Of a stretch of 6,987 nt of DNA, positions 1 through 6,060 are shown in pieces. The notes below the pieces were generated by a model. The model had not been told where the DNA came from. It saw nothing but the letters and a program-made list of their open reading frames with translations, and did no database searches. Location: assembly GCA_012727515.1 (NCBI GenBank), contig JAAYGZ010000353.1, positions 1 to 6,987 of the forward strand, in the 5' to 3' direction. Every line of letters begins with the position of its first letter. The first letter of the stretch is position 1. The stretch is from Desulfovibrionales bacterium (GTDB taxonomy: Bacteria > Desulfobacterota > Desulfovibrionia > Desulfovibrionales > Desulfomicrobiaceae). The translations under genes were made by a program, and so were the position numbers.

Positions 1-1236
1 CAACAAAACCCGTCCATGCTGGCCCAAGTCCTGTTCAGCCTTACGGACTGCATGAGCTATCTCAGCCACCTCGTCAAAAGGTTTTTTGTGCCGCACACGG
101 ATATTTACCAGTTTTTGCGGAAAAAGACGCAGTAACCCAGCCAGCTCAGAAATAGATTGCTGGCGAGCAACCATAATGCGTAAAAGTTGCAAGGCAGCTA
201 AAATGCCATCCCCGGTTGTTGAATGCTCCATAAAAACCAGATGACCGGATTGTTCGCCCCCCAGCATGTATCCGCCTCTGCGCATTTCCTCCACCACATA
301 GCGATCCCCAACCTTGGTACGCACCAAGGTTCCGCCTTGTTCGCGCATGAACACATCAAGGGCCATGTTGCTCATCACTGTGGAAACCAGGGTTCTGGCT
401 GGCAAAGCATCTCGCTCAAGCATTTCCTTGGCGCAGATTGCCATGATCTGATCTCCGTCCAGCACAGCCCCGTGCTCATCAACAACAATAAGACGATCTG
501 CATCGCCATCAAGAGCCAGCCCAATATCTGCGCCATGTGCACGCACCTGAGCAGCGACCTGTTCGGGATACAGGGATCCACAGCCCTGGTTGATATTTAA
601 TCCATTTGGCTCTGTGCCCAGAGCAATCACTTTGGCCCCAAGTTCTTCAAAAATTAAGGGAGCAACCCGGTAGGCTGCGCCATGAGCGCAGTCTAAAACA
701 ATGGTCAACCCGTCTAAAGTCATGCCAGAAGGAAAACTATGTTTTAAGTCAACAATGTAGCGGCCAGGACTGTCCTGAATTTTTTTGGCCCGCCCAACCT
801 GGTCATGCTCAGGGCAGGTCCAGGCAAAGTCTGCCTGTTCAACCATGGCCTCAATTTCATCCTCCACCTGATCAGCCAGCTTGAATCCATTTTTATCAAA
901 AAATTTGATGCCATTATCCATGTACGGATTGTGAGACGCAGAAATAACCACACCCAGATCAGCCCGCATGTTGCGGGTTAAAAAACTAATGGCTGGCGTG
1001 GGCAGCGGCCCGACCAAAAATACATCCATGCCTGCGGCGCACAGCCCGGATGTCAGAGCTGTTTCAAAAACATAGCCGGAAAGCCGGGTATCCTTGCCAA
1101 TGACCACACGGTGGCGTTTGCTGCCGTTGCGAAAATATTGCCCGGCAGCCAGGCCCAAACGCAAGACCAGTTCTGGTTGCATGGGATAGCGATTAACCCG
1201 GCCCCGCAATCCATCAGTTCCAAAAAGTTTCCCCAT
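1..1236 (-). CDS. glmM: Phosphoglucosamine mutase GlmM (3' end beyond the window)
   Basis: GlmM converts glucosamine-6-phosphate to glucosamine-1-phosphate in the cytoplasm, the step before UDP-GlcNAc for peptidoglycan and lipopolysaccharide. I translated the strand by hand: 412 codons from ATG at 1236 stay open to the left edge. The protein begins [15 protein letters not shown], the classic GlmM start. It carries the phosphoserine loop VISASHNP (active Ser about residue 101), the metal loop DGDADR (243-248), KVGDRYV (308-314) and the sugar-binding loop GEQSGH (327-332). By comparison with the E. coli protein (about 445 residues), only the C-terminal phosphate-binding domain with its RKSGTEP-type motif is missing, cut by the window edge. 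A strong GGAGG lies 4 bases before the ATG, inside the 12-base gap after cdaR. In Firmicutes, GlmM binds CdaA and lowers c-di-AMP synthesis; the same contact is plausible here but inferred. Confidence 0.96.
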   Translation of the reverse strand, partial: MGKLFGTDGLRGRVNRYPMQPELVLRLGLAAGQYFRNGSKRHRVVIGKDTRLSGYVFETALTSGLCAAGMDVFLVGPLPTPAISFLTRNMRADLGVVISASHNPYMDNGIKFFDKNGFKLADQVEDEIEAMVEQADFAWTCPEHDQVGRAKKIQDSPGRYIVDLKHSFPSGMTLDGLTIVLDCAHGAAYRVAPLIFEELGAKVIALGTEPNGLNINQGCGSLYPEQVAAQVRAHGADIGLALDGDADRLIVVDEHGAVLDGDQIMAICAKEMLERDALPARTLVSTVMSNMALDVFMREQGGTLVRTKVGDRYVVEEMRRGGYMLGGEQSGHLVFMEHSTTGDGILAALQLLRIMVARQQSISELAGLLRLFPQKLVNIRVRHKKPFDEVAEIAHAVRKAEQDLGQHGRVLL

Positions 1237-1240
1237 CACT

Positions 1241-1245
1241 CCTCC
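1241..1245 (-). promoter_or_regulatory. Ribosome binding site of glmM
   Basis: GGAGG on the minus strand, 4 bases before the glmM ATG at 1236. It sits wholly within the 12-base gap after the cdaR stop, so glmM can be initiated independently as well as by coupling to cdaR. Confidence 0.7.
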
Positions 1246-1248
1246 AGG

Positions 1249-2169
1249 TCAAGGCATGAGACTGTCTTCTGAACGGTGCACGTACACCTCTATTTCAGCG
1301 GGCTTTACCTCAAGCACCTGCACATCACGCGGCAGGCGTGGCACAGGCTGGAGCATAGCTGCCCCATCCTTGGGATAGGCACCAGGGTCCAGCACCATAT
1401 GCAGTGTTTCCCGCCAATCTTTATTTTTAAACAGACTGACAGGAATATCCAGCTTAGCGCGCACATGCTTTGGATCAAAAGTATATGTATAGTCAGCATA
1501 CTCCACTGACTCAAGATTCATCTTGACCCACAGCTCCTGGGTGACTGGAGCAAAAGCCAGCTCATACGCCACTGAAGAAACCTGAGCGCGAACATCTTTG
1601 GGCAGCAGAAGTCTGGTATGCCCGGAAACAGTGCGTTCATCAGTTGCCGGGACATCAATGCGGACCGAAGACACAGAGCGTATATGCTGCAAGGCAGTGG
1701 CAAACCCCGTGACCTCCACCTGCTCAGGAATAGTTGTCGCGTTTCTGAGCTGCATGTCTTCAGCCGGAAAACCGTGCCAGTCCAGATTCACCGGCACTGT
1801 TTTCGACAACATCATATCAGCCACCAACTCTAATCTGGTGGGGTTGATTTCCACCACATCAACAGCTGAAGTAATCGTCATACTCTCTGCAAGCAGGGGT
1901 AAAACATTCGTCCCGACCTGAATTTTACCCAGATCAAGTTTATAGGCCAGACGCCCCACATTGAGCGAGCGCACCTGATTGCTGGTGCCCCTGATACGCA
2001 CCTGAATTCTGTTGACCAGCCCAGAGGTAATTTCCATGTGCTGGGGCAGGTTGACAAACTCAACAGGCACTTCCAGCCATGTTTCCACCTTTTCCTGGCC
2101 AGAGACTACGTACCAACAAGCCAGAGCCATGAGCAGAGCCAGAATTCTGTATTGCCAGTTCATCTTCAT
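1249..2169 (-). CDS. cdaR: YbbR-domain membrane protein CdaR, partner of the c-di-AMP cyclase
   Basis: CdaR proteins are membrane-anchored with extracytoplasmic YbbR domains. In Firmicutes they bind CdaA and adjust its cyclase activity. The 306-residue product has one N-terminal hydrophobic segment (about 8-23, ILALLMALACWYVVSG) that works as an uncleaved anchor. Beta-rich YbbR-type repeats follow: repeat 1 about 31-118 (WLEVPVEFVNLP to INPTRLEL), repeat 2 about 122-207 (KTVPVNLDWHG to AYELAF), and a more diverged third unit about 211-297 ending VKPAEIEVYVHR. Bacillus CdaR has four such domains, so this form is shorter. The ATG at 2169 shares one base with the cdaA stop (TAATG), which implies translational coupling. 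A second in-frame ATG at 2163 is possible because no strong Shine-Dalgarno separates them. The family call rests on repeat pattern, topology and position between cdaA and glmM. Confidence 0.88.
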   Translation of the reverse strand: MKMNWQYRILALLMALACWYVVSGQEKVETWLEVPVEFVNLPQHMEITSGLVNRIQVRIRGTSNQVRSLNVGRLAYKLDLGKIQVGTNVLPLLAESMTITSAVDVVEINPTRLELVADMMLSKTVPVNLDWHGFPAEDMQLRNATTIPEQVEVTGFATALQHIRSVSSVRIDVPATDERTVSGHTRLLLPKDVRAQVSSVAYELAFAPVTQELWVKMNLESVEYADYTYTFDPKHVRAKLDIPVSLFKNKDWRETLHMVLDPGAYPKDGAAMLQPVPRLPRDVQVLEVKPAEIEVYVHRSEDSLMP

Positions 2170-2924
2170 TATTTTCTCAGTGCAGCGGTCAGAATTTTCT
2201 GCAAGCGAACTTCATTAAGTCCACTGGTTATGCGTCCACCAACAGCCAAAGATATACTGCCCCGCTCTTCAGAAACCACCAATGCCACGGCATCTGTTTC
2301 TTCTGTGACCCCCAGGGCTGCCCGGTGCCTGGTGCCCAGGGCTGACTCATGCTTTAAGCCCACAGCCAGAGGTAAAATACATGCGGCTGCTGCAATGCGG
2401 TTATCACGAATAATGACAGCGCCATCGTGCAACGGTGTGTCTGTATTAAAAAGAGTCAGCAAAAGGTCTTTGCTGAAATTGGCCTGAAGTTCAATGCCAC
2501 CAGAGATCACGTCATTTAAGGGGATATTTCGCTCAAGCACAATTAATGCTCCGGTCTTGGCTTTAGCCATCTGAAGCAAGGCCAGGATAAGTTCATTCAG
2601 CACACCGGTTTGCACCACATCTTTCTTAAAAAGCGTTGTGGCTCCCATAACTGCCAGGGCCTTACGGATATCGCGCCGAAACAGGATAATGACCACCAGA
2701 AAAATGGAACCCAAAAAATTGCCCAAAAGCCAGTTCAGGGTATAAAGGCCGAGATATCCGGCACCAAAATAGGCGGCCACCACAACTATCAGCCCATAGA
2801 CCACAGACACAGCCCGCGTGCCCTTGATCAGCAAAATGATGCGGAAAAAGATATAGCCGACCAGCAGTACGTCCAGCACGTCCCGCCAGGTAATCTGCAG
2901 ATTATTGATAGTAAAACTAAACAA
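2169..2924 (-). CDS. cdaA: Diadenylate cyclase CdaA (DacA), membrane-bound
   Basis: CdaA joins two ATP into cyclic di-AMP, a second messenger tied to potassium and osmotic balance and to cell wall homeostasis. The 251-residue length fits the CdaA class. Three hydrophobic segments (about 17-34, 38-57, 68-84) precede the cytoplasmic DAC domain (about 95-235). Catalytic motifs are intact: HDGAVII with DGA at 167-169, GTRHRAA with RHR at 199-201, and VVSEERGSIS around 217-225. The start is a TTG at 2924, chosen because AAGGAG lies 7 bases upstream and because the translation from there begins with the expected short leader MFSFTINNLQ before the first membrane segment. It follows folP by 21 bases, and its TAA overlaps the cdaR ATG by one base. 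The three-helix plus DAC layout separates it from DisA and CdaS types. Confidence 0.96.
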   Translation of the reverse strand: MFSFTINNLQITWRDVLDVLLVGYIFFRIILLIKGTRAVSVVYGLIVVVAAYFGAGYLGLYTLNWLLGNFLGSIFLVVIILFRRDIRKALAVMGATTLFKKDVVQTGVLNELILALLQMAKAKTGALIVLERNIPLNDVISGGIELQANFSKDLLLTLFNTDTPLHDGAVIIRDNRIAAAACILPLAVGLKHESALGTRHRAALGVTEETDAVALVVSEERGSISLAVGGRITSGLNEVRLQKILTAALRK

Positions 2925-2931
2925 CTGGCCT

Positions 2932-2937
2932 CTCCTT
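2932..2937 (-). promoter_or_regulatory. Ribosome binding site fixing the TTG start of cdaA
   Basis: AAGGAG on the minus strand, 7 bases before the TTG at 2924. No ATG in this frame lies nearby at a suitable distance, so this site decides the start. It lies in the 21-base gap after folP. Confidence 0.7.
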
Positions 2938-2945
2938 AAGACTTC

Positions 2946-3800
2946 TCAGGCAAGAGTATGGGCCACCATAAGCGCATCATGGGCACAGCAAACCTCATGC
3001 ACCCGGTGTATGCGCACGCCACGTTCATACAAGAGTGCTGTTGCTGCAAGCGTTGCGGCATTGCGTTCACTCCCTGTCCGCCCCAGAAGCTGTCCCCACA
3101 GAGATTTATTGGATATTCCCAGAAATAAAGGGCGTCCAAAAGCGTGAAAGCGCGTAATATGGCGCAAAATTTCCAGATTATGGGCCAGGGTTTTTCCAAA
3201 TCCAATGCCTGGATCAAGAACAATCCGATTTTCCGGCAACCCGGAACGCACCAAAAACTCCAGCTTAGCTTCAAAAAATGCGCACAATTCATCAAGTACA
3301 TTGTCATAATGGGGCGCAATCTGCATGGTGCCTGGGGTACCCTGGCTGTGCATGAGTACATACCCAGGAGCGTACTGACACACCACATCCATAAGTTCCG
3401 GGTCCAGTGCTCCAGCAGAAACATCGTTAATGATAGAGGCCCCTGCTTCCAGGCAGGCCGTGGCCACTGCTGCTTTGGTTGTGTCCACGGAAAGAGCCAC
3501 ATGCGGCATCAGGGCTGCAAGCTCACGCACCACAGGTACAGTTCGTTCCAACTCCTCGGCCACAGTTACTGGCTCGGCAAAAGGGCGGGTACTTTCCCCG
3601 CCGATATCAAGAATCAAAGCGCCCTGCTCTGCCAAAGTCCGCCCATGCTCAACAGCCTGTGCTGGCGTGGGGCAGATTCCGCCATCATAAAAAGAATCCA
3701 GTGTCACATTGACAATACCCACGACAAAAAAGGGGGCCGGACCCATGATCCTCCCCCTGCTCACTGTCCAGGAGACCATATCCATGTGCTCCTGAATCAT
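2946..3800 (-). CDS. folP: Dihydropteroate synthase FolP
   Basis: FolP condenses 6-hydroxymethyl-7,8-dihydropterin diphosphate with p-aminobenzoate to make dihydropteroate for folate; it is the sulfonamide target. The 284 residues form a single TIM-barrel domain with the family motifs in order: NVTLDSFYDGG (31-41), DIGGESTRP (65-73), SVDTTKA (104-110), INDVSAG (124-130), MHSQGTPGTM (150-159), LDPGIGFGKT (195-204), GISNKS (228-233) and RVHEV (266-270). Two sites differ from the usual consensus: Leu34 replaces the Pro of NVTPDSF, and Asn231 replaces the Arg of SRKS, while the catalytic-site Lys232 is kept. ATG 3800 lies three bases after ftsH with only a weak AAGG before it. An in-frame ATG at 3779 has AGGAG 9 bases upstream and would give 277 residues, closer to other DHPS N-termini, so the true start may be there. 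Confidence 0.96.
   Translation of the reverse strand: MIQEHMDMVSWTVSRGRIMGPAPFFVVGIVNVTLDSFYDGGICPTPAQAVEHGRTLAEQGALILDIGGESTRPFAEPVTVAEELERTVPVVRELAALMPHVALSVDTTKAAVATACLEAGASIINDVSAGALDPELMDVVCQYAPGYVLMHSQGTPGTMQIAPHYDNVLDELCAFFEAKLEFLVRSGLPENRIVLDPGIGFGKTLAHNLEILRHITRFHAFGRPLFLGISNKSLWGQLLGRTGSERNAATLAATALLYERGVRIHRVHEVCCAHDALMVAHTLA
3789..3793 (-). promoter_or_regulatory. AGGAG supporting an alternative internal start of folP
   Basis: AGGAG on the minus strand lies inside the longest folP reading frame, 9 bases before the ATG at 3779 and 3 bases before another ATG at 3785. The spacing favours 3779 as the true start. The 3800 ATG has only AAGG seven bases upstream. The sequence alone cannot settle which is used. 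Confidence 0.4.
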
Positions 3801-3803
3801 TGT

Positions 3804-5708
3804 TTAACCTTGAGGCCCTTCGCTGCTGTCCCCATCATCAAGAGCAAAGGTTTCTTCGGCTGCTGTGGTGGCTGGCTCTTGCACCTCTGTCTTGCTGGCC
3901 TGACCATTGACCGGTGGCAACGGGTTGCCTGCAATGAGCTGCGACACTTCCTCGCCACTCAAGGTTTCGCGTTCAATCAGGGCCAAGGACAAGGTGTGCA
4001 ACAGTTCCAGGTTATCACGCAAAATTGTTGTGGCCGTGGTGTAGGCATCACCCAGAATGCGTTTGACTTCCAGATCAATGCGCTTGGCAGTGTCTTCGCT
4101 ATAATTTTTCACGTGAGCCATATCCCGGCCCAGGAACACCTCGTCATCTTTTTTGCCCAGGGCCATGGGACCGAATTCATCACTCATGCCCCATTCACAG
4201 ACCATACGCCTGGCCATGCCTGTGGCCCGTTCAATGTCGTTGCCTGCACCCGTGGTGATGGTATCAAAAACTATTTCTTCAGCTGCCCGACCACCAAAAA
4301 GAACTGCCAGGTTATTTTCCAGATAGGTTTTTGAATAGGTATGACGGTCATCCACCGGAAGCTGCATGGTGATACCCAGAGCGCGGCCACGAGGAATAAT
4401 GGACACCTTGTGTATGGGGTCAGTGCCTGGCAGAAACTTAGCCACCAGGGTGTGACCAGCCTCATGATAGGCCGTGGTCTTTTTTTCCTCATCACTTAAA
4501 ATCATGGAGCGCCGCTCCTTGCCCATAAGCACCTTGTCTTTGGCTTCTTCAAAATCATGCATGGTCACTACGTCCTGACTCAGCTTGGCTGCATGCAAGG
4601 CTGCTTCATTGACCAGATTTTCCAGATCAGCCCCGGAAAATCCAGGTGTGCCTCGGGCTAAAATATCCAGATCCACCCCATCCGATAAGGGGGTTTTGCG
4701 CGTATGCACTTCTAAAATCCGCTTGCGCCCTTTGAGATCCGGATTAGGCACAACCACCTGGCGATCAAAACGACCTGGCCGCAGCAGGGCCGGATCAAGA
4801 ACGTCAGGACGGTTGGTAGCAGCAATAAGGATAACACCTTCGTTGGACTCAAAGCCATCCATTTCAACCAGCATGGCATTTAAGGTCTGTTCGCGTTCAT
4901 CATGACCACCGCCCAGGCCTGCGCCGCGCTGACGGCCCACTGCATCAATTTCATCAATAAAAATCAGACACGGTGCATTTTTTTTGCCTTGCACAAACAA
5001 ATCACGCACTCTGGCCGCACCCACGCCCACAAACATTTCCACAAAATCTGAACCTGAAATGGAGAAAAACGGCACGCCAGCCTCACCAGCCACAGCCCTG
5101 GCCAGCAGGGTTTTGCCTGTGCCAGGAGAACCAACCAGCAGCACGCCTTTGGGAATACGGCCACCCAAGCGGGTAAATTTTTTCGGATTACTTAAAAAAT
5201 CAACAATTTCCTGCAATTCTTCCTTGGCTTCGTCCACGCCAGCCACATCAGCAAAGGTTACTTTTGTCTCTTCCTGCGAGATCATTTTGGCGCGAGAACG
5301 TCCAAAAGACATGGCTTTTCCGCTGCCACCCTGCATCTGGCGCATGAAAAAAATCCATACCCCGATCAAAAGCAGCATGGGAAACCAGGAAATAAGCACC
5401 GTCATGTACCACGGCGCCTCTTCTAAAGGCTCGGCCTTTACCTGCACATTGTTTGTAACCAGGGTGTCCACCAGGGTGGCATCATCTGGAGCATAGGTGG
5501 AAAAACGCTGATCATTAATCAGAACTCCGGTAATTTTTGAGCCCTGAATTTTTACGCTTACCACTTCGTTCTGACGAACTTTGGTTAAAAATTCTGTATA
5601 ATTAAGGTCATTAGCAGGAGCTGGTGGTTGATTGAAGATATTAAAAAGAACAATCATGACCATACATATGGCTGCCCACAACGCAAGATTTTTAGAAAAG
5701 CTATTCAA
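3804..5708 (-). CDS. ftsH: ATP-dependent zinc metalloprotease FtsH
   Basis: FtsH is a hexameric inner-membrane AAA+ protease that degrades misassembled membrane proteins and some soluble regulators. From TTG at 5708 the product has 634 residues, the usual length. It has TM1 about 8-25, a periplasmic domain, and TM2 about 102-122. The AAA+ module carries Walker A GSPGTGKT (193-200), pore loop FVGVG (226-230), Walker B LIFIDEID (248-255) and the second region of homology around [17 protein letters not shown] (299-315). The peptidase has zinc motif HEAGH (415-419) and the probable third ligand Asp491 in [12 protein letters not shown]. The acidic, low-complexity tail (about 605-634) is typical. 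The frame opens further, to a TTG at 5744, but that start has no Shine-Dalgarno. TTG 5708 has GGAGG 9 bases upstream and yields the family-like [11 protein letters not shown]. It is the first gene of the operon, 3 bases before folP. Confidence 0.97.
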   Translation of the reverse strand: MNSFSKNLALWAAICMVMIVLFNIFNQPPAPANDLNYTEFLTKVRQNEVVSVKIQGSKITGVLINDQRFSTYAPDDATLVDTLVTNNVQVKAEPLEEAPWYMTVLISWFPMLLLIGVWIFFMRQMQGGSGKAMSFGRSRAKMISQEETKVTFADVAGVDEAKEELQEIVDFLSNPKKFTRLGGRIPKGVLLVGSPGTGKTLLARAVAGEAGVPFFSISGSDFVEMFVGVGAARVRDLFVQGKKNAPCLIFIDEIDAVGRQRGAGLGGGHDEREQTLNAMLVEMDGFESNEGVILIAATNRPDVLDPALLRPGRFDRQVVVPNPDLKGRKRILEVHTRKTPLSDGVDLDILARGTPGFSGADLENLVNEAALHAAKLSQDVVTMHDFEEAKDKVLMGKERRSMILSDEEKKTTAYHEAGHTLVAKFLPGTDPIHKVSIIPRGRALGITMQLPVDDRHTYSKTYLENNLAVLFGGRAAEEIVFDTITTGAGNDIERATGMARRMVCEWGMSDEFGPMALGKKDDEVFLGRDMAHVKNYSEDTAKRIDLEVKRILGDAYTTATTILRDNLELLHTLSLALIERETLSGEEVSQLIAGNPLPPVNGQASKTEVQEPATTAAEETFALDDGDSSEGPQG

Positions 5709-5717
5709 ACGGATAAA

Positions 5718-5722
5718 CCTCC
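5718..5722 (-). promoter_or_regulatory. Ribosome binding site fixing the TTG start of ftsH
   Basis: GGAGG on the minus strand, 9 bases before the TTG at 5708. It lies downstream of the longer TTG start at 5744 and so argues against that one. Its first G (5722) also closes the outer stem of the leader hairpin at 5722-5752. Confidence 0.7.
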
Positions 5723-5752
5723 ATGGCGAGTCTGTCCGCGACAACTGCCATG
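5722..5752 (-). promoter_or_regulatory. Nested stem-loop in the ftsH leader, abutting the ribosome binding site
   Basis: On the minus strand CATGGC (5752-5747) can pair with GCCATG (5727-5722). Within the 19-base loop, TGTC (5743-5740) pairs with GACA (5736-5733) around a GCG loop. The outer stem runs into the first G of the GGAGG Shine-Dalgarno. The pairing is seen directly; a role in controlling ftsH translation is inference. The stems are short (6 and 4 pairs), so stability is uncertain. Confidence 0.35.
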
Positions 5753-5773
5753 CATGTGTCGCGTCAAAAATGG

Positions 5774-5802
5774 TGTGTAACGAAAGAGGCTTTACTTGTT
5801 AA
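5774..5802 (-). promoter_or_regulatory. Candidate sigma-70-type promoter of the ftsH operon
   Basis: On the minus strand TTAACA (5802-5797, five of six to the -35 consensus) is separated by exactly 17 bases from TACACA (5779-5774, a weak -10 with three of six). Transcription would begin near 5767, leaving a leader of about 60 bases that contains the hairpin at 5722-5752. This is the best-spaced pair I found in the region. A heat-shock-type promoter was not convincing. Confidence 0.35.
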
Positions 5803-5810
5803 GGTCCGTT

Positions 5811-5823
5811 TTGCCTGTGGCAA
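5811..5823. repeat. 13-base perfect palindrome between ftsH and selC
   Basis: TTGCCTGTGGCAA is a 5-base inverted repeat (TTGCC/GGCAA) around a TGT spacer. It lies 8 bases upstream of the candidate ftsH -35 box, roughly -44 to -56 relative to the predicted start, where activator sites are common. I cannot tie it to a known regulator family. Confidence 0.3.
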
Positions 5824-5867
5824 GGAATTTTCTCAAAAACATCTCTTTTTTTATCCATCCAAGTTGC

Positions 5868-5896
5868 TTGATCATTTACCAAGGCGCTGCTAGTGA
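5868..5896 (+). promoter_or_regulatory. Weak candidate promoter of selC
   Basis: TTGATC (5868-5873) and TAGTGA (5891-5896) are spaced 17 bases apart, with TG one base before the -10 (TGCTAGTGA), as in an extended -10 element. Initiation would fall about 5903, just before the tRNA. The -10 match is poor; the call rests mainly on spacing and on the need for a promoter here. Confidence 0.25.
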
Positions 5897-5911
5897 CCCT
5901 TTTCCTGAAAG

Positions 5912-6005
5912 GGAAGCGTGTCGTCACTGGTGTGGCGCCCGGTCTTCAAAACCGGTGGAAGGTCGAGAGGTCTTCGGTAGGTTCGACTCCTATACGCTTC
6001 CGCCA
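5912..6005 (+). tRNA. selC: Selenocysteine tRNA, anticodon TCA
   Basis: This tRNA is charged with serine, converted to selenocysteinyl-tRNA by SelA, and delivered by SelB to UGA codons followed by a SECIS element. Its fold is read directly. The acceptor stem has 8 pairs (5912-5919 with 5994-6001), and the D-stem has 6 pairs with a 4-base loop (CGTCAC/GTGGCG, 5922-5937). The anticodon stem is CCGGT/ACCGG, with loop CTTCAAA giving anticodon TCA at 5946-5948. A long variable arm of 7 pairs (5958-5975) has a GAGA loop. The T-arm has 5 pairs (5977-5993), closing with a G-U. Discriminator G6002 and an encoded CCA (6003-6005) follow. The 8+5 acceptor/T-stem and the 6-pair D-stem are diagnostic of bacterial tRNA-Sec. 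It diverges from ftsH. Confidence 0.97.
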
Positions 6006-6011
6006 TAAAAC

Positions 6012-6039
6012 AAAAGCCCTTGAAATCAAGGGCTTTTTT
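6012..6039. terminator. Rho-independent terminator after selC, possibly working in both directions
   Basis: A 12-base inverted repeat (6012-6023 with 6026-6037; core AGCCCTTGA/TCAAGGGCT) is followed on the plus strand by a T run reaching 6039, six bases after the tRNA CCA. On the minus strand the same hairpin is followed by TTTTGTTTTATGG, so it could also end transcription of the converging FAD gene, which stops at 6061. Confidence 0.88.
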
Positions 6040-6060
6040 CTTTCAGTCTCGCGCCAGGTT

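Noticed and set aside
2311..2344. Direct repeat CCCAGGGCTG (2311-2320 and 2335-2344)
   Set aside because: It lies in the cdaA coding region and encodes SALG and AALG on either side of the catalytic RHR motif; protein constraint explains it, and there are only two copies.
2038..2487. 149-codon plus-strand frame
   Set aside because: Antisense to the cdaA-cdaR junction, with no domain and no ribosome binding site; a shadow frame.
3144..4334. 396-codon plus-strand open frame
   Set aside because: It lies antisense across the end of ftsH and most of folP, both with intact motifs, and its translation is rich in His, Cys and Gln, as reversed coding frames often are, with no recognisable domain.
5709..5744. 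Longer ftsH start at TTG 5744
   Set aside because: No Shine-Dalgarno precedes it, it adds residues unlike FtsH N-termini, and TTG 5708 has GGAGG 9 bases upstream.
5762..5767. TTGACG on the minus strand as the ftsH -35 box
   Set aside because: A good -35 match, but the hexamer 17 bases on is TTGTCG, with no -10 likeness, and no better one at nearby spacings.
5796..6008. 70-codon plus-strand frame over selC
   Set aside because: It runs through the structured tRNA and has no protein-like features or Shine-Dalgarno site; the tRNA explains the sequence.
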